Below, in pieces: positions 41,436 through 49,248 of a stretch of 64,000 nt of DNA (position 1 is the first letter of the stretch; each line of letters opens with the position of its first letter). The translations under genes and the position numbers were made by a program. Below the pieces are notes generated by a model, which had not been told where the DNA came from, did no database searches, and worked only from the letters and a program-made list of their open reading frames with translations. Source of the DNA: DASWJZ01 sp964440525 (GTDB lineage Bacteria > Pseudomonadota > Alphaproteobacteria > Rhizobiales > Afifellaceae); NCBI GenBank assembly GCA_964440525.1, contig CAYTTC010000002.1:1-64000 (forward strand). The letters are read 5' to 3'.

Positions 41436-43442
41436 CTATGCGCCCTTCGTCCGGCCCGCGGCCCGGCCCTGGCTCGGCGGCGGAGCTTTCATAGCGCCTT
41501 TCTGCCCACCGGGAGCGCCGCGCGGAGAACCGGCGATTTCCGCCGGACGCACTGGCACCGAGCCGTGCACCTCAAAGTCGGCGGTATCGGCATAGGCCTT
41601 CTTGGCCTGCGACAGTTTTGCGAAAAGCGATGGTCGGGTCGAAAGCTCCGCCGGCGTGCCGATATCGCTGAAGCGGCCATCTTCCAGGCAGACGATCTGG
41701 TCGGCGAGCGCGCCGACAAGCTCCATGTCGTGATCGACGAGAAGCACCGTGCGCCCGACTGTGGCCAGGCGGATGGCCTCGACGATCTTGCCGACGCTGA
41801 CCGCGTCGATACCGGTCGAGGGCTCATCGAGGAGCAGGATGCGAGGCTCGGCGAGGAGGGCGCGGGCAATGGCGAGGCGCCGCCGCTCGCCGCCGGCAAG
41901 CCCGCTCTTTCCGGCCATGCGGGGAACCGCCGTGGCGAGCGGATCGCTCGGCGAAATGCGCTCCAGCGCCGGCCAGAGATCGGCGGCGCGGCAGGCGGCC
42001 TCCATTGCCGTGTCGCTCGCGCCGGGCACTGCGAGCCTCAAATTCTCGCGCACGTCGGCTTCAACGAAGAGCGGGAACTGCGAAACGGTGGCGATCATCG
42101 AGCGGAGCTCCGACAGGCCGATGTCGCGGATGTCGACGCCGCCGATAGTCACGCGCCCGTCATGCGGGTCGAAGAGACGCGAGACGAGGCGGAGGATCGT
42201 CGTCTTGCCGGAGCCGGAGCGCCCAACGAGCGCCGTTATCCTGCTTGGGGGGAAGGTGAAGCTCACATGATCGAGCACGGTGCGCTCCGGCGTTGGGCGG
42301 TAGGTGAGGTCGTGGAGAGCGAGGTCGTGGGGGGCGAGATCCGCGGCCGACTTCTTGCCCTTGTCCTCCACTTCGAGCGGCTCTTCGAGGATCAGCCCGA
42401 TTTTTTCGATGTTCGGCCAGGCCGTGTTGATGCCGCTGTAGAACTGGATCATCTCCTGGATCGGCTGCACGACGCGCGGCACGAAGAGGTAGATGCCGAC
42501 GACTGCCTGCACCGCGTCGCCGCCGACGGCGAAGACCGCCCAAAGAATCAGGCCGACCTGCAGGATCGTCGGAACTGCTGCCTGGAACTGATTCGCCTTC
42601 TCACCCTGGATGACCGCCCGGACCTGCGCATTCGCAAGCTCTTTGAGCTTGGCGCCGAAGGCAGCCGAGCGGCGCGGCGCCGCATCCATGAGCTGGACTT
42701 CTTGCGGCGCTGTCAGCGAGTCGACGAGCGTATTGTTGACCGCGCCGAGCTTCTCGCGGACCTCGCCGTAAGCGCTGCGGAGCCGGCTCGACAGCCACCA
42801 CCCGCCGACGGGGAGAACGATGAGAAGCACGGCGAGGAGCGCGTAGATGACGTCGTCCTGACCCCTAAGCTCACTCAGATTGTAAAAGAGGAAAAGGAGC
42901 GCGGTGACGAGCGAGACGCCGCGCACGAACGGGAAGCTCAGCACGTCGCGCAGCATCGGCTGGGCGCCGGCCGTGTATTGCATGATGACGGCGGTGTTCT
43001 CCCCCAGGTCGTGGCGGGCATGGTAGCTCGGTCCGAGCCGGATCAGCTTGTCATGCAGGCGGAGCTGTAGTTTTTGCAGCATCAGCGTGTTGATCCACAC
43101 CGTGCCGACCCGGTTGGCGAAGGAAAGTCCGATCACGATGAAGGCGGTCACCGCGAAAAGGATTGCGGTCCACGTCGTTTCGGCGGGCAAGATGTAGTCG
43201 ATGAAGTAGAAGCCCTCGGCCGTTGCGGGGCGAGGCTCGGCCGCGGCCTCGCGTTGCGCCTGGCCGATGAAGTTGGCGATCAGCTGAGCGTTGTACTGCG
43301 TCATCACGTTGGTGACGAGCGCGAGAAAGGTGATGAGGTAGAACGGCCCGACGATGCCCGAGATGGCCTGCCGCGCCCAACGGAACAGTTTTACGGGCGA
43401 CAGCGGTGACTGGGCGATAGGCGGTGCGATCGGACCTTTCAC
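41436..43442 (-). CDS. ABC exporter, fused membrane and ATPase domains
   Basis: A 668-residue half-transporter of the exporter type. The membrane domain covers about 1-330, with first helix near IVGPFYLITFLALV. The ATPase is intact: Walker A GRSGSGKT (~410), signature LAGGERRRLAIARAL, Walker B ILLLDEPSTGID, H-loop LLVDHDME. The C-terminal tail of ~50 residues is Pro/Gly/Lys-rich. There is no N-terminal C39 peptidase domain. GTG 43442 is preferred because GAGGAGG lies five bases upstream; the frame's further extension to 43706 is low-complexity and antisense-like. It lies between a small Cys-rich protein gene and GAF/subtilase genes, suggesting peptide export; lipid or other export is also possible. 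Confidence 0.88.
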   Translation of the reverse strand: MKGPIAPPIAQSPLSPVKLFRWARQAISGIVGPFYLITFLALVTNVMTQYNAQLIANFIGQAQREAAAEPRPATAEGFYFIDYILPAETTWTAILFAVTAFIVIGLSFANRVGTVWINTLMLQKLQLRLHDKLIRLGPSYHARHDLGENTAVIMQYTAGAQPMLRDVLSFPFVRGVSLVTALLFLFYNLSELRGQDDVIYALLAVLLIVLPVGGWWLSSRLRSAYGEVREKLGAVNNTLVDSLTAPQEVQLMDAAPRRSAAFGAKLKELANAQVRAVIQGEKANQFQAAVPTILQVGLILWAVFAVGGDAVQAVVGIYLFVPRVVQPIQEMIQFYSGINTAWPNIEKIGLILEEPLEVEDKGKKSAADLAPHDLALHDLTYRPTPERTVLDHVSFTFPPSRITALVGRSGSGKTTILRLVSRLFDPHDGRVTIGGVDIRDIGLSELRSMIATVSQFPLFVEADVRENLRLAVPGASDTAMEAACRAADLWPALERISPSDPLATAVPRMAGKSGLAGGERRRLAIARALLAEPRILLLDEPSTGIDAVSVGKIVEAIRLATVGRTVLLVDHDMELVGALADQIVCLEDGRFSDIGTPAELSTRPSLFAKLSQAKKAYADTADFEVHGSVPVRPAEIAGSPRGAPGGQKGAMKAPPPSQGRAAGRTKGA

Positions 43443-43531
43443 GGCACCTCCTCGGTAAAGACCGGTCGCCCTCGACCAGCCGCCGGGCGGGCTCACGCCG
43501 CCGCCGAAACCGCTAGTCGAAATTGGAAGCG

Positions 43532-43553
43532 GGGGCGGCGTTGGCGCCGCCCC
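43532..43553 (-). terminator. GC-rich hairpin between the small Cys-rich gene and the ABC exporter gene
   Basis: GGGGCGGCG and CGCCGCCCC form a nine-bp stem around a four-base loop, 16 bp after the stop of the 43570 gene and 90 bp before the ABC start. No T-tract follows, so it would be a partial terminator or RNA-stabilising hairpin. Such hairpins are usual between an abundantly made small-protein gene and its export genes. Confidence 0.6.
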
Positions 43554-43569
43554 AAACGTCAGACGAACG

Positions 43570-43797
43570 CTAGATCTCGAAATAGGAGCCGCAGTTCCAG
43601 CAATAGTAGCCGAGCCACACATTGGTGTCGGCGACCACGTCATTGACCGCCCAGCAGTTCCAGCAGACGGCGCCGGTCCAGTAGGTCGCCTGACCCTCGA
43701 CGTCACTGATTTTTGGCTTCTTGCCTTTGCCGATCTTGTCAGCAGCGACCTTGTCTTTGTTGCCCTTCTTCGTCAGTTTTACTTTTGCATCTGCCAT
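43570..43797 (-). CDS. 75-residue Lys-rich protein with two CWNC motifs (possible peptide precursor or zinc ribbon)
   Basis: The first ~35 residues are hydrophilic and Lys-rich (MADAKVKLTKKGNKDKVAAD and on). The last ~38 are aromatic and hold two internal repeats, AVCWNCWAV (Cys45, Cys48) and YYCWNCGSYFEI (Cys66, Cys69), the second at the very C-terminus. A strong AAGGAG site lies eight bases before the ATG. The C-x2-C-x17-C-x2-C pattern could be a small zinc ribbon. The leader/core contrast and the exporter and subtilase genes downstream would also suit a modified, exported peptide. No modification enzyme is recognisable nearby, so I keep both options open. I know no named family for it. Confidence 0.75.
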   Translation of the reverse strand: MADAKVKLTKKGNKDKVAADKIGKGKKPKISDVEGQATYWTGAVCWNCWAVNDVVADTNVWLGYYCWNCGSYFEI

Positions 43798-44186
43798 TTC
43801 ACGTCTCCTTCAGAATGCACGGGCCACGCCGTGCCCCCCAATACCCGCGCTCGGGAACCGGCTCCGAAAACATGCACCGCACTCGGCCACGCCGTTCCAG
43901 CGGATTTCAGACCGCGATGGCCTGATTCCGACCAGTCCGGTTCATCGCTTGTGTGGAGATCATCGAGAGGGTGCGTGTCTAACTCCGAGCGAAGACGACT
44001 ACAATGTTCTCCCAGCGCGCAAGAATGCACAAGTTACAAAACGGCAAAGCGGTACATACAGTCAAAGCGCTCAACTGTTTCGGGAGGCGTATCCTGGCGC
44101 AGGGTGCCACGGCAGCACGCTTCGTGATAAGTGCGGCGATCGCCGGCGCGATCTTTCGAATGCAATACCGATGAAAGGCGAAAGCC
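43798..44186. other. 389-bp intergenic region
   Basis: This divergent gap separates the small Cys-rich gene (minus) from gabD (plus) and must contain both promoters. I found no reading frame worth reporting, no perfect GGAAC-N16/17-CGTT element on either strand and no convincing palindrome. Confidence 0.6.
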
Positions 44187-45638
44187 ATGAAACAGGCGGA
44201 ACTTGCCAATGTTCCGACGCAGCTGTTCCTCGGCGGCGAGTGGCGCGATGCCTCCGATGGCGGCACCTTCGAGGTCGATAATCCGGCGACCGGCGAGGTG
44301 ATTGCGACGGTGGCGAGCGCCACTGTGGCCGACGGCAAGAAAGCCCTCGACGCGGCCGAGAAAGCTTTTCCCGGCTGGGCGGCAGTGAAGCCGCGCGAAC
44401 GCGGCGAGGTGCTGCGCAAGGCTTTTGAGCTGATCATGGCTGAGAAGGAAGAGCTTGCTCGCTTGATCACGATGGAGAACGGCAAGGCGCTGCCGGATTC
44501 GCGCGCCGAAATCGCCTACGCGGCGGAGTTCTTTCGCTGGAGCGCGGAGGAAGCGGTGAGGGTGATCGGCGACCTGTATCGCGGGCCGTCGAGCGGTGCG
44601 CGCATACTCGTGGGGCATAAGCCGGCGGGGATCGCTGTGCTCGTCACGCCATGGAATTTTCCCGCCGCGATGGCGACGCGAAAGATCGGGCCGGCGCTGG
44701 CCGCCGGCTGTCCGGTAGTCTTGAAGCCCGCCTCGGCGACGCCGCTTACGATGCTCGCGCTGATGCCAATTCTCGAGCAGGCGGGCGTACCGAAGGGGAT
44801 CGTCAGCGTGCTGCCGTCGGCGCAATCCGGCAAGCTTGTGGACGCACTTCTGCATGACGATCGCGTGCGCGTTGTCTCCTTCACGGGTTCGACCGAGGTC
44901 GGGCGAAAACTCCTCAAGGCGGCGGCGAACAACATCCTCACTCCGGCGATGGAGCTTGGCGGCAACGCGCCCTTCGTGGTGTTCGAAGACGCCGACATCG
45001 ATGCCGCGGTCGCCGGCGCCATCGTCGCCAAGATGCGCAATATCGGCGAGGCCTGCACGGCGGCGAACCGTTTCTATGTGCACGACAAGGTGCACGACGC
45101 TTTTGCCAGGAAACTCGCCGACAAGATGGGTGCCATGAAGATCGGCAACGGCCTGGAAGAGGGCGTCGAGGTTGGCTCGCTTGTCAACGCCGAGACGCGC
45201 GACAAGGTGGTCGAGCTCGTGGCCGATGCGGTCAAGCGCGGCGCCAAGGTGCTGACCGGCGGCAGCATCCGCAACGGCCCTGGCTATTTCTATCAGCCGA
45301 CCGTACTCGTAGACGTGCCGGATGACGCGCGCTGCTTCCACGAAGAGATTTTTGGGCCGGTCGCGGCGATCGCTCGTTTCTCCGACGAGAACGACGCATT
45401 GCAACGCTGTAACGCCACCGAATACGGTCTCGTAGCCTATGTGTTCACCAAAGATCTGAAGCGCGGCCTTGCGTTCTCCGAAAAACTCGACTTCGGCATG
45501 GTGGGCCTCAATCGCGGGCTCGTCTCCGACCCGGCGGCGCCCTTCGGCGGCATGAAGCAGTCGGGCATCGGCCGCGAGGGCGCACACTTCGGGATCATGG
45601 AGTTCCTCGAGACGCAATATATTTCGGTCGAGTGGTGA
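44187..45638 (+). CDS. gabD: NAD(P)-dependent succinate-semialdehyde dehydrogenase-like aldehyde dehydrogenase
   Basis: A 483-residue aldehyde dehydrogenase of normal length. Cofactor motifs are VTPWNFPAAMATRKIGPALA and FTGSTEVGRKL; the general-base Glu is in MELGGNAPFVVF; the nucleophilic Cys is in NIGEACTAANRFYVH. The EIFGPVAAI and GLNRGLVSDPAAPFGGMKQS segments are typical of succinate-semialdehyde dehydrogenases. It would oxidise succinate semialdehyde or a similar aldehyde acid to the acid. Together with the SDR and FAD oxidoreductase that follow closely, it forms a catabolic operon. The close relatives act on several semialdehydes, so the gene symbol is tentative. AAAGG lies upstream of the ATG. 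Confidence 0.85.
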   Translation: MKQAELANVPTQLFLGGEWRDASDGGTFEVDNPATGEVIATVASATVADGKKALDAAEKAFPGWAAVKPRERGEVLRKAFELIMAEKEELARLITMENGKALPDSRAEIAYAAEFFRWSAEEAVRVIGDLYRGPSSGARILVGHKPAGIAVLVTPWNFPAAMATRKIGPALAAGCPVVLKPASATPLTMLALMPILEQAGVPKGIVSVLPSAQSGKLVDALLHDDRVRVVSFTGSTEVGRKLLKAAANNILTPAMELGGNAPFVVFEDADIDAAVAGAIVAKMRNIGEACTAANRFYVHDKVHDAFARKLADKMGAMKIGNGLEEGVEVGSLVNAETRDKVVELVADAVKRGAKVLTGGSIRNGPGYFYQPTVLVDVPDDARCFHEEIFGPVAAIARFSDENDALQRCNATEYGLVAYVFTKDLKRGLAFSEKLDFGMVGLNRGLVSDPAAPFGGMKQSGIGREGAHFGIMEFLETQYISVEW

Positions 45639-45649
45639 CCGGTGACAGC

Positions 45650-46423
45650 ATGGTGACGGGACCGGCGTCGTTTTCGCTCGAAGGGCGGCGTGCGCTCGTA
45701 ACCGGGGGCGCTGCTGGGATCGGCGCAGCGATTGCCGAGGCTTTCGCCGCCTCCGGCGCCGACGTCGCGGTGACTGTGCATGAGCGTGGCGCCGACGCGC
45801 CGCTTGCGGCAATCCGACGGCACGGGCGCAAGGCCGAGGCGCTCGCAGCCGACCTCTCCCAGATGACCGAGGACGCCGCCGGTCGTCTTGTCGCGGAGGC
45901 TGAGGCGCGGCTTGGCGCGCTCGACATCCTCGTCAACAATGCCGGCATCATCCGCCGCGCCGAGGCGCTCGAGCACAGCTTTGAGGACTGGCGAGCTGTG
46001 ATGGCGGTCAACCTCGACGCAGTCTGGCTCCTGTCGCAAGCGGCGGCGAGGCGGATGGCGATGCGGAAGCACGGTCGCATCATCAACATCGCCTCGGTTC
46101 TCTCTTTTCAGGGCGGCATCCGCGTGCCCGGCTATGCCGCGGCAAAACACGCCGTCGCGGGGCTGACGAAGGCGCTCGCCAATGAGTGGACATCGCGCGG
46201 GATCAACGTGAATGCCATCGCACCCGGCTACGTGGCGACCGAGAACACGAGCGCGCTCCGGCAGGATGAGGCGCGCATGAAGGATCTCCTTGCGCGCATT
46301 CCGGCCGGGCGGTTTGCGGAGGCGGAAGAAATTGCCGGCGCTGCAATCTTCCTTGCCTCACCAGCCGCAAGCTATGTGAGCGGATCCGTCCTCGTCGTGG
46401 ACGGCGGCTGGCTCGCCCGCTAG
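45650..46423 (+). CDS. short-chain dehydrogenase/reductase (SDR)
   Basis: A 257-residue classical SDR. The cofactor motif is ALVTGGAAGIGAAIAEAF, NNAG is at LVNNAGIIRR, and the catalytic Ser, Tyr and Lys are in IASVLSFQGGIRVPGYAAAK. The C-terminal SYVSGSVLVVDGGW is usual. Sequence style is that of KduD/2-deoxy-D-gluconate 3-dehydrogenase or gluconate 5-dehydrogenase members, but SDR substrates cannot be fixed by eye. The ATG at 45650 is 11 bp after the gabD stop; in-frame GTGs overlapping that stop are alternatives. Confidence 0.87.
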   Translation: MVTGPASFSLEGRRALVTGGAAGIGAAIAEAFAASGADVAVTVHERGADAPLAAIRRHGRKAEALAADLSQMTEDAAGRLVAEAEARLGALDILVNNAGIIRRAEALEHSFEDWRAVMAVNLDAVWLLSQAAARRMAMRKHGRIINIASVLSFQGGIRVPGYAAAKHAVAGLTKALANEWTSRGINVNAIAPGYVATENTSALRQDEARMKDLLARIPAGRFAEAEEIAGAAIFLASPAASYVSGSVLVVDGGWLAR

Positions 46424-46431
46424 ACCAAAGG

Positions 46432-47565
46432 ATGCCCGATAGTGTCGATATCCTCGTCATAGGCGGCGGCATTTCAGGCGTCAGCCTGGCGGCGCGGCTC
46501 GCCCCGCACGCGCGTGTTGCGGTGCTGGAGGCCGAGGAGCATCTCGGCACCCAGGCGACCGGCCGCTCCGCCGCGCTTCTCGTCGAAGCCTACGGGCAAG
46601 CGGAAATCCGCCGCCTGACCGGCATGAGCCGCAGCTTCTTCGAGGCGCCGCCTGGGGGATTTTCGCAAGCCGGGTTGTCTCGGCGTCGCGGCGGGCTCGT
46701 CTATGCCGACGAAGGGCAGCTCCCGCGCCTTCGCAAGGAATTCGAGCTGGCGCGGCAAACGGCATCGGTGGTCTGGCTGGAGGGCGATGCGGTTTTGGAG
46801 CATTGCCCCGTTCTTAGGCCTGGCCTCGCAGCGGCGGGCTTTATCGAGCCGAACGCCCTCGACCTTGACGCAAATGCGCTTCTCCAGGGCTTTGCGCGCG
46901 CCGCGCGCCGGCATGGCGCGGAATTTTGGACCGGCGGACCCGTGCGGCGGATTGAGCGTCAGTCGGGGGGGTGGATGGTCGAGGCGGGCGGGCGCTCGAT
47001 CGCCTGTGGCATTCTGGTTGACGCGGCGGGCGCTTGGGCGGACGACGTCGCCGAGCTTGCCGGCATGGCGCTCCGCGGCCTCCAGCCGATGCGGCGTACG
47101 GCGGCGACGATCGGCGTGCCCGACGACATCGCCGCGATGCTTCCGTGGCATCCCTTTGTCGCGCCGGTCGACGAAAGCTTCTATTTCAAGCCGGAAGCCG
47201 GAACGATCATGGTGAGCCTCTCTGATGAGACGCCGTCCGACCCTTGCGACGCCTACGCCGACGACCTCGACGTGGCGTTGGCGCTCGAACGCTTTCATGA
47301 GGCGACCATCGTGCCGCGGGCGCGACTGATTGCGAGCTGGGCGGGGCTCCGGACATTTGCGCTCGACCGGCTACCGGTCGTCGGGTTCGAGCCGGGCGCT
47401 GAAAACTTCTTCTGGTACGCCGGGCAGGGCGGTTACGGAATCCAGACTTCGCCGGCGCATTCGGCGCTTGCCGCGAAGCTCATTCTCGGCCAAGCGCTCG
47501 ATCCGGCGGAGGCGGAGATTGCCGCGGCGTTCCGCAGCGACAGGTCGATGGCCGCGGCCGCTTGA
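46432..47565 (+). CDS. FAD-dependent oxidoreductase, DAO family
   Basis: A 377-residue flavoprotein of the D-amino-acid oxidase/glycine oxidase superfamily. It has the dinucleotide motif ILVIGGGISGVSLAARLA followed by VLEAEEHLGTQATGRSAA, which is the DAO FAD pattern, and the C-terminal YAGQGGYGIQTSPAHSALAA. The sequence is of the D-arginine/glycerol-3-phosphate/sarcosine-type subgroup; D-amino acid or N-methyl amino acid oxidation is likely. The ATG is 8 bp after the SDR stop, with AAAGG in the gap. It is the last gene of the operon with gabD and the SDR. Confidence 0.86.
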   Translation: MPDSVDILVIGGGISGVSLAARLAPHARVAVLEAEEHLGTQATGRSAALLVEAYGQAEIRRLTGMSRSFFEAPPGGFSQAGLSRRRGGLVYADEGQLPRLRKEFELARQTASVVWLEGDAVLEHCPVLRPGLAAAGFIEPNALDLDANALLQGFARAARRHGAEFWTGGPVRRIERQSGGWMVEAGGRSIACGILVDAAGAWADDVAELAGMALRGLQPMRRTAATIGVPDDIAAMLPWHPFVAPVDESFYFKPEAGTIMVSLSDETPSDPCDAYADDLDVALALERFHEATIVPRARLIASWAGLRTFALDRLPVVGFEPGAENFFWYAGQGGYGIQTSPAHSALAAKLILGQALDPAEAEIAAAFRSDRSMAAAA

Positions 47566-47634
47566 GGCGCGCGATCCGGCCGCATGGCTCGGGTCGCGCG
47601 AGCGCCTGGCCCCATGGAATATTCCCCCAAAGAG

Positions 47635-47660
47635 GGAACTTAGCCTTCTAAGGAGATGTT
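47635..47660 (+). promoter_or_regulatory. possible EcfG-type promoter (near consensus) for the lipid kinase gene
   Basis: GGAAC at 47635-47639, a 17-base spacer, then TGTT at 47657-47660, 33 bp before the ATG of the diacylglycerol kinase-like gene. The -10 half differs from CGTT by one base. It resembles the perfect EcfG elements at 49066-49090 and 49224-49248, but a chance match is possible. Confidence 0.5.
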
Positions 47661-47692
47661 GACTGACCTCCGAAGGCCGAGACCGCACCAAA

Positions 47693-48700
47693 ATGCGTCT
47701 GACGCTTATTCTGAACCGCAGCGCCGGCACACTCCGCGGTGTGGACCGTGACAAAGCGGCCGCCGACTTGGCCGAAATCTTCCGCGCGCATGGACACGAC
47801 GTGACCGTCGAGGCGCTCGAAGGAGAAGCGGCGATTGCCGCCATCGAGCGAAACTGTCGAAAGGACGCTCCGGACGTGATCGTGGTCGGCGGTGGCGACG
47901 GGACGATTTCCGCTGCTGCCGCAGCTGCGGCGAGGGGAGGGAAGACGCTCGGCATTCTTCCACTCGGAACCATGAACCTCTTCGCCCGCTCGCTCGGCAT
48001 TCCGCTCGACATGTTGGCCGCGGCAGAGGCGCTCGCCACCGGCGAAGTGGTCTCCGTCGACATCGGCGAGGTCAATGGGCGCTACTTTGTCCACCACGTC
48101 ACGCTCGGGCTGCATGCGCGCATGATTCTTTTGCGCACACGGCTCGATTACAATTCGCGGCTCGGCAAGATCCGGGCGAGCGCCCAGGCGTGGTGGATGG
48201 CGGTGCGGCATCCACCGAGACTCGATGCCCACGTCCGCGCCGATCAGAGGGAATTCCGGCGGCGAACGGCGGCCGTTCTCGTCTCCAATAACCCGTTCGG
48301 TGAAGGACATCTTCCTTACGCGGACGATCCGCGCCAAGGCGTGCTCGGACTCTATGTGGCCAATTCGCCGCGATGGCAGGACCTTCTTAACCTCGCGGTG
48401 CGCATGCTGCTTGGCAACATCTCCGCGAATCCGCTTCTCGATAGCTCGGTTGCTAGGGAGGTCGATATCGCGCTTCCGACCGATGCGGTGAACGCTTCGG
48501 TGGACGGCGAGATCGTGGCGCTGAAAACGCCGTTGCGCTGCAGGCTGCACCAAGGCGGACTGAGCGTGCTTAGACCGCGCGCTGCGGGTGCGGCCGCGGA
48601 GGCTTCGACGGCAGAGAGCTTGCCAGCCGAGGACGGAGAGCGGAACCGGGCAGGCGAGCCTGCGTTCGGACTACGAGCAGGCGCGAGCAGATTCACATGA
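47693..48700 (+). CDS. diacylglycerol/lipid kinase family protein
   Basis: A 335-residue protein with the DAGK catalytic fold. The nucleotide loop is VIVVGGGDGTISAAAAAAAR (the GGDGT motif), followed by LGILPLGTMNLFARSLGIPL, which is the characteristic P-L-G-T-x-N segment. The C-terminal half has AVLVSNNPFGEGHLPYADDP and ASVDGEIVALKTPLRC, seen in DgkB/YegS-like kinases. It would phosphorylate diacylglycerol or a related lipid at the inner membrane. It is coupled by ATGA to a tiny membrane-protein gene and lies upstream of nepR-ecfG. Confidence 0.88.
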   Translation: MRLTLILNRSAGTLRGVDRDKAAADLAEIFRAHGHDVTVEALEGEAAIAAIERNCRKDAPDVIVVGGGDGTISAAAAAAARGGKTLGILPLGTMNLFARSLGIPLDMLAAAEALATGEVVSVDIGEVNGRYFVHHVTLGLHARMILLRTRLDYNSRLGKIRASAQAWWMAVRHPPRLDAHVRADQREFRRRTAAVLVSNNPFGEGHLPYADDPRQGVLGLYVANSPRWQDLLNLAVRMLLGNISANPLLDSSVAREVDIALPTDAVNASVDGEIVALKTPLRCRLHQGGLSVLRPRAAGAAAEASTAESLPAEDGERNRAGEPAFGLRAGASRFT

Positions 48701-48831
48701 ATACCGAACTCAATAAGGTCGATGCCCGGCAGGGCGACCGCCGGCACATGAACATGCGGGTGCTTTTCTGGGGAGTGCCCGCGGCCGTTGTCCTTCTGTT
48801 CCTTGTCTCCGCCCTATGGGCGTGGAACTGA
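48697..48831 (+). CDS. 44-residue small membrane protein
   Basis: A 44-codon frame starts with the ATG overlapping the stop of the lipid kinase gene (ATGA). A charged N-terminal half (MNTELNKVDARQGDRRHMNM) is followed by one hydrophobic helix (VLFWGVPAAVVLLFLVSALW) and ends three codons later. The layout is that of a single-span inner-membrane protein with the N-terminus inside, perhaps a partner of the kinase. No family recognised. Confidence 0.6.
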   Translation: MNTELNKVDARQGDRRHMNMRVLFWGVPAAVVLLFLVSALWAWN

Positions 48832-48889
48832 CGGCACGTGCCAGCGAATCGCGTACAGCCGCAGTCTCGGGCAATATGGATGCTGAGTC

Positions 48890-49058
48890 GCCGGGAAGGC
48901 AGGGCCCCGGCCGACCTGCGAGGGGGAAGGGGGCATGAGGAGGTCGGCCGGTTGGGTGTCGTCCGTCCACCTCTCATTGCCACGGTTGGGTGAGCCGTTG
49001 CGAACTTTGAGGGTACGGCACGCACTTCGGAATGCCCTTTTGAGAGCATCCCAAAGCT
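48890..49058 (-). ncRNA. possible EcfG-dependent small RNA
   Basis: A minus-strand EcfG promoter at 49066-49090 would start a transcript near 49058 running toward 48900. The transcript contains the 11-bp stem CCGGCCGACCT/AGGTCGGCCGG, with a C-rich 23-base loop that includes CCCCCTTCCCCCT. No credible protein is encoded and no T-tract terminator is seen, so the 3' end is a guess. Confidence 0.3.
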
Positions 49059-49065
49059 CAAGCAA

Positions 49066-49090
49066 AACGACTATTGCTCCACACGGTTCC
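49066..49090 (-). promoter_or_regulatory. EcfG-type general stress response promoter, minus strand
   Basis: On the minus strand GGAAC (49090-49086) is followed by a 16-base spacer and CGTT (49069-49066), exactly the consensus for alphaproteobacterial EcfG sigma factors. It points away from nepR toward the lipid kinase genes' 3' end, where no minus-strand protein gene is evident. Confidence 0.8.
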
Positions 49091-49115
49091 ACGTCGGTGC
49101 GAATTTTTCTTGCTT

Positions 49116-49131
49116 GCTTCTCCGGAGAAGC
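49116..49131. repeat. 16-bp perfect palindrome GCTTCTCCGGAGAAGC
   Basis: It lies between the two divergent EcfG promoters. It could be an operator for another regulator of the nepR-ecfG region or a small hairpin. No T-tract is adjacent, so termination is less likely. Confidence 0.6.
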
Positions 49132-49223
49132 TAAGTGACTGTGGAAGCCGGAAAAAACGCCGTCGGAGCGCGCCACACCGATCAATCACCCGCAACCGCA
49201 ATTTCATCGAACCGGCCTGATGC

Positions 49224-49248
49224 GGAACATCGCTTCAGGCCGCTCGTT
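49224..49248 (+). promoter_or_regulatory. EcfG-type promoter of nepR-ecfG
   Basis: GGAAC at 49224-49228, a 16-base spacer, and CGTT at 49245-49248 match the EcfG consensus perfectly. It lies about 150 bp upstream of the nepR start and would make the nepR-ecfG operon autoregulated, as known in other alphaproteobacteria. Confidence 0.88.

Noticed and set aside
41436..43442. C39 peptidase-containing bacteriocin exporter
   Set aside because: No N-terminal cysteine-protease domain is present; the protein begins directly with the membrane domain, so leader cleavage would need another protease such as the subtilase.
48693..49061. Minus-strand frame just downstream of the divergent EcfG promoter
   Set aside because: Its composition (Arg/Ser/Pro/Cys-rich), lack of a ribosome-binding site and overlap with the small membrane protein gene argue against coding; a non-coding RNA is the better reading.
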